From: Alphaproteobacteria bacterium
GTDB taxonomy: Bacteria > Pseudomonadota > Alphaproteobacteria > UBA828
Direction: 5' to 3'
Length of the DNA stretch: 64,000 bases
NCBI GenBank assembly: GCA_022820945.1
Contig: JAJEEP010000007.1
Location: 1-64,000, forward strand
This document shows positions 61,151 to 64,000 of this stretch, in pieces. Both the position numbers and the translations under genes were made by a program. Each line of letters begins with the position of its first letter. Position 1 is the stretch's first letter. The notes under the pieces were generated by a model that saw only the letters and a list, made by a program, of their open reading frames with translations, did no database searches and had not been told where the DNA came from.

Positions 61151-61575
61151 GGATCTTCTCCTTGTGGGCATGGTTGTCGGGTTGCGACACCGCCCCGGTC
61201 GGTGGCGATGCCAGAGGCCTGGAGGACCGCGCGGTCTCCATCGCTCTCACCCGGTGGGATTGGCTACGAGCGGTAGCCTAGGTACAGACGCGGCAGGACG
61301 CGGCCCCCGGAGGGGCGAATGGCTGGGCGCACAGAGTCATCATCTGGCGGTACTCCTCTCGTCTCCTACGCGCTCTACGAGCGCCGTGAGCGGAGCTCCG
61401 CCTCCGGCTAACTCATCGATCAGGCATTGGCACCGCTCTTGGCGGTTGCCGCGGCTTCGAAGGGCCTGTCCCTCCACCGCTCTGGATGAGCGCGTCCTGT
61501 GCGCGCATGAAACACAAACCGGCCGGCGCGGTCAACAAAATGTCGCCGCGGCGATGCGCGGCCGCGCGGCGCGCC
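61151..61575. other. Gene-free stretch
   Basis: These 425 bp between the OsmC and MFS genes (both leftward) contain no open frame with a convincing start and no hairpin with a T run. No copies of the dispersed repeats seen elsewhere were found. The MFS stop lies at the right border. Confidence 0.6.
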
Positions 61576-62784
61576 TCAGGCTCCCGCCTTGGCCACCGCG
61601 TGCTGCGGTGCGCCGCCGCCGCTGCTCGGCAGCCAGAAGGCGATGATGGCGACCAGCGCCGCCGAGCCGCCGAGCCCGACGAAGAGCCAGAGGAAGCCGC
61701 CGGAGACGCCGTGGAGGCCCGCGACCAGCGGCGCCGCCACCGCGCTCGCGCCGAGGCCCAGCAGGAACTTCACGCCGAAGACCCGCGCCCGCCAGCTCTC
61801 CGGCGTGTAGCGCGTGACCAGCGCGTCCTGAATCGGGATTTCGCCGACCACCACCATCATCATCGCGAGCGCCACGACGATCAGGCCGTGGCCGGCGAGC
61901 ACGCCGGCGGCGGCCACCAGCGGCGCCTGGGCGAACAGCACCGCGATCCAGACCGGCTTCGCCGGGTAGCGGTCGATCAGCCAGCCGACCCCGATCTGGG
62001 CGAAGGCGGCGATGGCAATGACCAGCGAAACCAGCCCGCCGATGCCGAGGGCACCGTCCGCGATCCCGGTCAGGCCGTCGTCGAACAGCTTGGGCAAGGC
62101 GATGGTCGTGGTCTGGAAGGTGAGCCCGGTAAGCGTCGTCGCGATGCCGATCACCACCACCAGCCGCAGCAGCGTGCCCGAGGGCTGGCCGCCCCATCCC
62201 CGGCCCAGGGTGGGTCGGGAGGAAACCTCCTCGCTGTTGCGCCACTCGCGGCAGACCGCGATGAACCAGAGCCCCACGACCAGCGAGACCGCGCCTGGCA
62301 CGAAGAACGCCGCGCGCCAGCTGATCGCATCGCTCAGCGACGCAGCCACGATGGCTGCCGCCGCCAGCCCGAAATTCCCCGCGACTCCGTTGATCCCGAG
62401 CAGCTTGCCGACCTTCTCCCGTCCCTCCACCAGCATGGCGATGCCGACCGGGTGATAGATCGAGGCGAAGAGGCCGATCAGCGTGAGCCCGACCGCAAGC
62501 TCGAACGGCGTCCGGGCGAAGCCGGTGAGGATGGACGCAGCCCCGATGCCGACAAAGAAGATCGCGAGCATCGCGGGCCGGCTCCAGCGGTCCCCCAGCC
62601 AGCCGGCCGGCAGCGTGCCCGCGGCGAAGGCGATGAAGCCGGGCACCGCGAGCGAGAGCAGCTCGCCGTAGGAACGGCCGAACACCCCTTCGAGGGTGAG
62701 CACCACCGTCGGGTAGAGCAGCAGGAACAGGTGGTCGAGCCCGTGCCCGACGTTGATGAAGAGAATGCGGGAGCGGTCGGCCAT
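61576..62784 (-). CDS. Major facilitator superfamily transporter
   Basis: The 402-aa product has twelve predicted membrane segments. LAAGTLPAGWLGDRWSRPAM-type loop 2-3 (GWLGDRWSRP) and IGWLIDRYPAKP in the second half are the two MFS signature loops. It begins ILFINVGHGLDHLFLLLYPT, typical of a small fosmidomycin-resistance-like/MFS branch. The substrate is unknown. Upstream, on the same strand, is the tRNA-Gly gene. Confidence 0.88.
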   Translation of the reverse strand: MADRSRILFINVGHGLDHLFLLLYPTVVLTLEGVFGRSYGELLSLAVPGFIAFAAGTLPAGWLGDRWSRPAMLAIFFVGIGAASILTGFARTPFELAVGLTLIGLFASIYHPVGIAMLVEGREKVGKLLGINGVAGNFGLAAAAIVAASLSDAISWRAAFFVPGAVSLVVGLWFIAVCREWRNSEEVSSRPTLGRGWGGQPSGTLLRLVVVIGIATTLTGLTFQTTTIALPKLFDDGLTGIADGALGIGGLVSLVIAIAAFAQIGVGWLIDRYPAKPVWIAVLFAQAPLVAAAGVLAGHGLIVVALAMMMVVVGEIPIQDALVTRYTPESWRARVFGVKFLLGLGASAVAAPLVAGLHGVSGGFLWLFVGLGGSAALVAIIAFWLPSSGGGAPQHAVAKAGA

Positions 62785-62895
62785 CGCGTCCTCAGCCGCA
62801 GGGCACCGGCGGGACTCCTCCGGCGGGTCTCGTCATCGGCCGGTCTTCCGGTGCCGGCGGCCGGTCCGCATCGTGGGCGCGCGGCGGGCGCGGAA

Positions 62896-62969
62896 TGGAG
62901 CGGGTGAAGGGAATCGAACCCTCGTCGTAAGCTTGGGAAGCTTCTGCTCTACCATTGAGCTACACCCGC
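62896..62969 (-). tRNA. tRNA-Gly (anticodon CCC)
   Basis: The minus strand reads GCGGGTGTAGCTCAATGGTA at the 5' end, with the D-arm closing as GAGC. The anticodon loop is TTCCCAA, giving CCC. The T-arm is GAGGG-TTCGATT-CCCTT, the acceptor closes as CACCCGC, and a discriminator T and encoded CCA follow. All four arms pair, with one mismatch (G-A) at the base of the anticodon stem. Confidence 0.95.
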
Positions 62970-63043
62970 CCGGCCCGGAAGGATAGGGGTCTGCCGCAGC
63001 CCCCGCAAGCGGACCGCTCGCCCAGCCTCGATCGCACCGTTCG

Positions 63044-63652
63044 TCATCGGTGGCTGCGCGGTGCCTTGTCCACGTAGGCGATGCGGCCCTCCTTCAAGGC
63101 CAGAGCCTGCTCGATCAGCTCCTCCTTCGAGTGCAGCAGGTCGCCCCTGGGCAGCTTCGCGGAGTCCAGCAGCCGGTCCATCGTGTCGTCGTGGGGCTCC
63201 AGCGTGCCGTCGGCGAGAATGTGAGTGACGGCGACGCCGCGCCCGGCGAGCGTGCGGCCGACCAGCAGCGTCCGGTGGCAGTCGAGCGGCTCCTTCTCCG
63301 CGCACATCAGCGCGATGCGCTCGTCCCGTGCAGCCTCCATCACTCGGTCGATCCCCTCGCGGTAGAGGGGCGTCCGTGCCAGGCGGTCGTAGCGCACGCG
63401 TCCCTCCTCGTAGCACGAGCGGTCTTCGGGGCGTCCGCCGAGCGCCTGCCCCATGAAGCGGTACGCGATGCCGTGCGCCTGCAGCGCGGCGTCGAGGGAC
63501 TTGCGGTTGAACTGCGGGTTGAAGCGGCTGTAGGGCGCAGACCGAACGTCGGCGAGTGTCGTGACGCCGTGCCGCTGCAAGAGCGAGACGAAGGTCTCCA
63601 GCGGGTGGTTGGAGTGCCCGACCGTCAGAACGAGCGTTTCCCTCGCGCTCAT
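63044..63652 (-). CDS. DUF488 family protein
   Basis: The 202-aa product has the DUF488 landmarks: VLTVGHSNHPLETFVSLLQR, TLADVRSAPYSRFNPQFNRK and LMCAEKEPLDCHRTLLVGRT with the conserved Cys-Asp-Cys-His-Arg cluster. The function is unknown; a nucleic-acid or thiol-related activity has been guessed. The ATG at 63652 is preferred over one at 63676 because GGAG lies seven bases before it. Confidence 0.9.
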   Translation of the reverse strand: MSARETLVLTVGHSNHPLETFVSLLQRHGVTTLADVRSAPYSRFNPQFNRKSLDAALQAHGIAYRFMGQALGGRPEDRSCYEEGRVRYDRLARTPLYREGIDRVMEAARDERIALMCAEKEPLDCHRTLLVGRTLAGRGVAVTHILADGTLEPHDDTMDRLLDSAKLPRGDLLHSKEELIEQALALKEGRIAYVDKAPRSHR

Positions 63653-63765
63653 GAGGGCGCTCCACCGTCTGGCCAAGCGTCACCCTCCGTCGAGCAATGG
63701 CGTTTGGTGCGCGCATGTGGTGAGGTGCGTGCAGCAACGCAACGCACGGCTGGAGGAGGGGAACG

Positions 63766-64000
63766 ATGACACAGGACGTGACGGCGGCGGGGCTGGAAGC
63801 CGCCTTCCACGCATGGGCGCGCGGGCTCAACGAGGGCGACCTCGACGCCTTCTGGAGCGCCTTCGACGACGGCGCCGAGATTCTGGACGAGGACTATCCC
63901 TGGCGGATGACGCTGGAGGAGTTCAAGGACCATATCGACTTTCACGCCGGCGGCGCCGGATTGTGGGAGCACTTCAAGTGGATCCCGCGGGAGCTGAACG
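63766..64000 (+). CDS. NTF2/SnoaL-like protein (partial, 3' end missing)
   Basis: A frame opens at ATG 63766, eight bases after GGAGGAGGGG, and runs to the window edge (78 codons). FHAWARGLNEGDLDAFWSAF and DDGAEILDEDYPWRMTLEEF read like a SnoaL-like/nuclear-transport-factor-2 domain with the usual first helix and metal- or ligand-facing acidic residues. The rest is outside the window, so the family is likely but not certain. Confidence 0.65.
   Translation, partial: MTQDVTAAGLEAAFHAWARGLNEGDLDAFWSAFDDGAEILDEDYPWRMTLEEFKDHIDFHAGGAGLWEHFKWIPRELN

Overview
This is 64 kb of high-GC bacterial chromosome, most likely from an alphaproteobacterium of Rhodospirillales/Rhizobiales type. Three things point there. 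The F1 ATP synthase operon (atpHAGDC) stands without F0 genes. The choline module is betI-betA divergent from choXWV. The intergenic palindromes (ATGCCCGGA-CTTGA-TCCGGGCAT type) are of a kind common in that class. The layout looks like an ordinary chromosome: I see no phage, transposase, integrase, CRISPR array or rRNA. There is one tRNA, Gly(CCC).

Layout. 0-1 kb: end of a carboxymuconolactone-decarboxylase-like gene and an AhpC-type peroxiredoxin. 1.2-6.1 kb: atpHAGDC closed by a clear terminator. 6.2-10 kb: a nitrilase-superfamily hydrolase, an NsrR-like NO sensor, a copper nitrite reductase gene (nirK) interrupted by an in-frame TAG, a candidate NsrR box, and a divergent diiron ferritin-like gene. 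10-20 kb: housekeeping genes (rppH, ctpA-type protease, folK, NYN protein, UDG, smpB, dapA, slt, threonine dehydratase, mlaA). 20-25 kb: a class III aminotransferase and a GST gene whose last 206 bp are duplicated on the far side of an AT-rich orphan membrane-protein gene, followed by almost 1 kb of dispersed repeats. 25-31 kb: a SulP transporter, small stress-type genes, a lone HigA-type antitoxin, two paralogous NTF2-like genes, a LivK-like binding protein, then a second AT-rich orphan membrane-protein gene. 31.7-41 kb: a YejA-like binding protein, glutathione-dependent formaldehyde dehydrogenase, a choline-dehydrogenase-like GMC enzyme, BetI, and ChoXWV with an extra binding protein. 41-49.5 kb: a complete Dpp/Opp-type ABC transporter, a D-amino-acid-oxidase-family flavoenzyme and a PhyH-type dioxygenase. 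49.5-64 kb: a compact DUF971/Trm112/LON-domain/thioredoxin cluster, an EEP nuclease/phosphatase-family protein, EamA, SDR, a sugar-type ABC transporter without its ATPase, an AlkD-like protein, a flavin monooxygenase, OsmC, MFS, tRNA-Gly and DUF488, plus the start of an NTF2-like gene.

How the genes work together. The 31-41 kb block reads as choline/betaine uptake and oxidation under BetI, next to formaldehyde detoxification. The 7-10 kb block reads as an NO-responsive denitrification locus whose nitrite reductase is now interrupted. The strongest leads are the AT-rich gene bounded by the GST duplication, the second AT-rich island, and the nirK amber codon. All functional calls come from reading motifs and family resemblance by eye; no database search was run.
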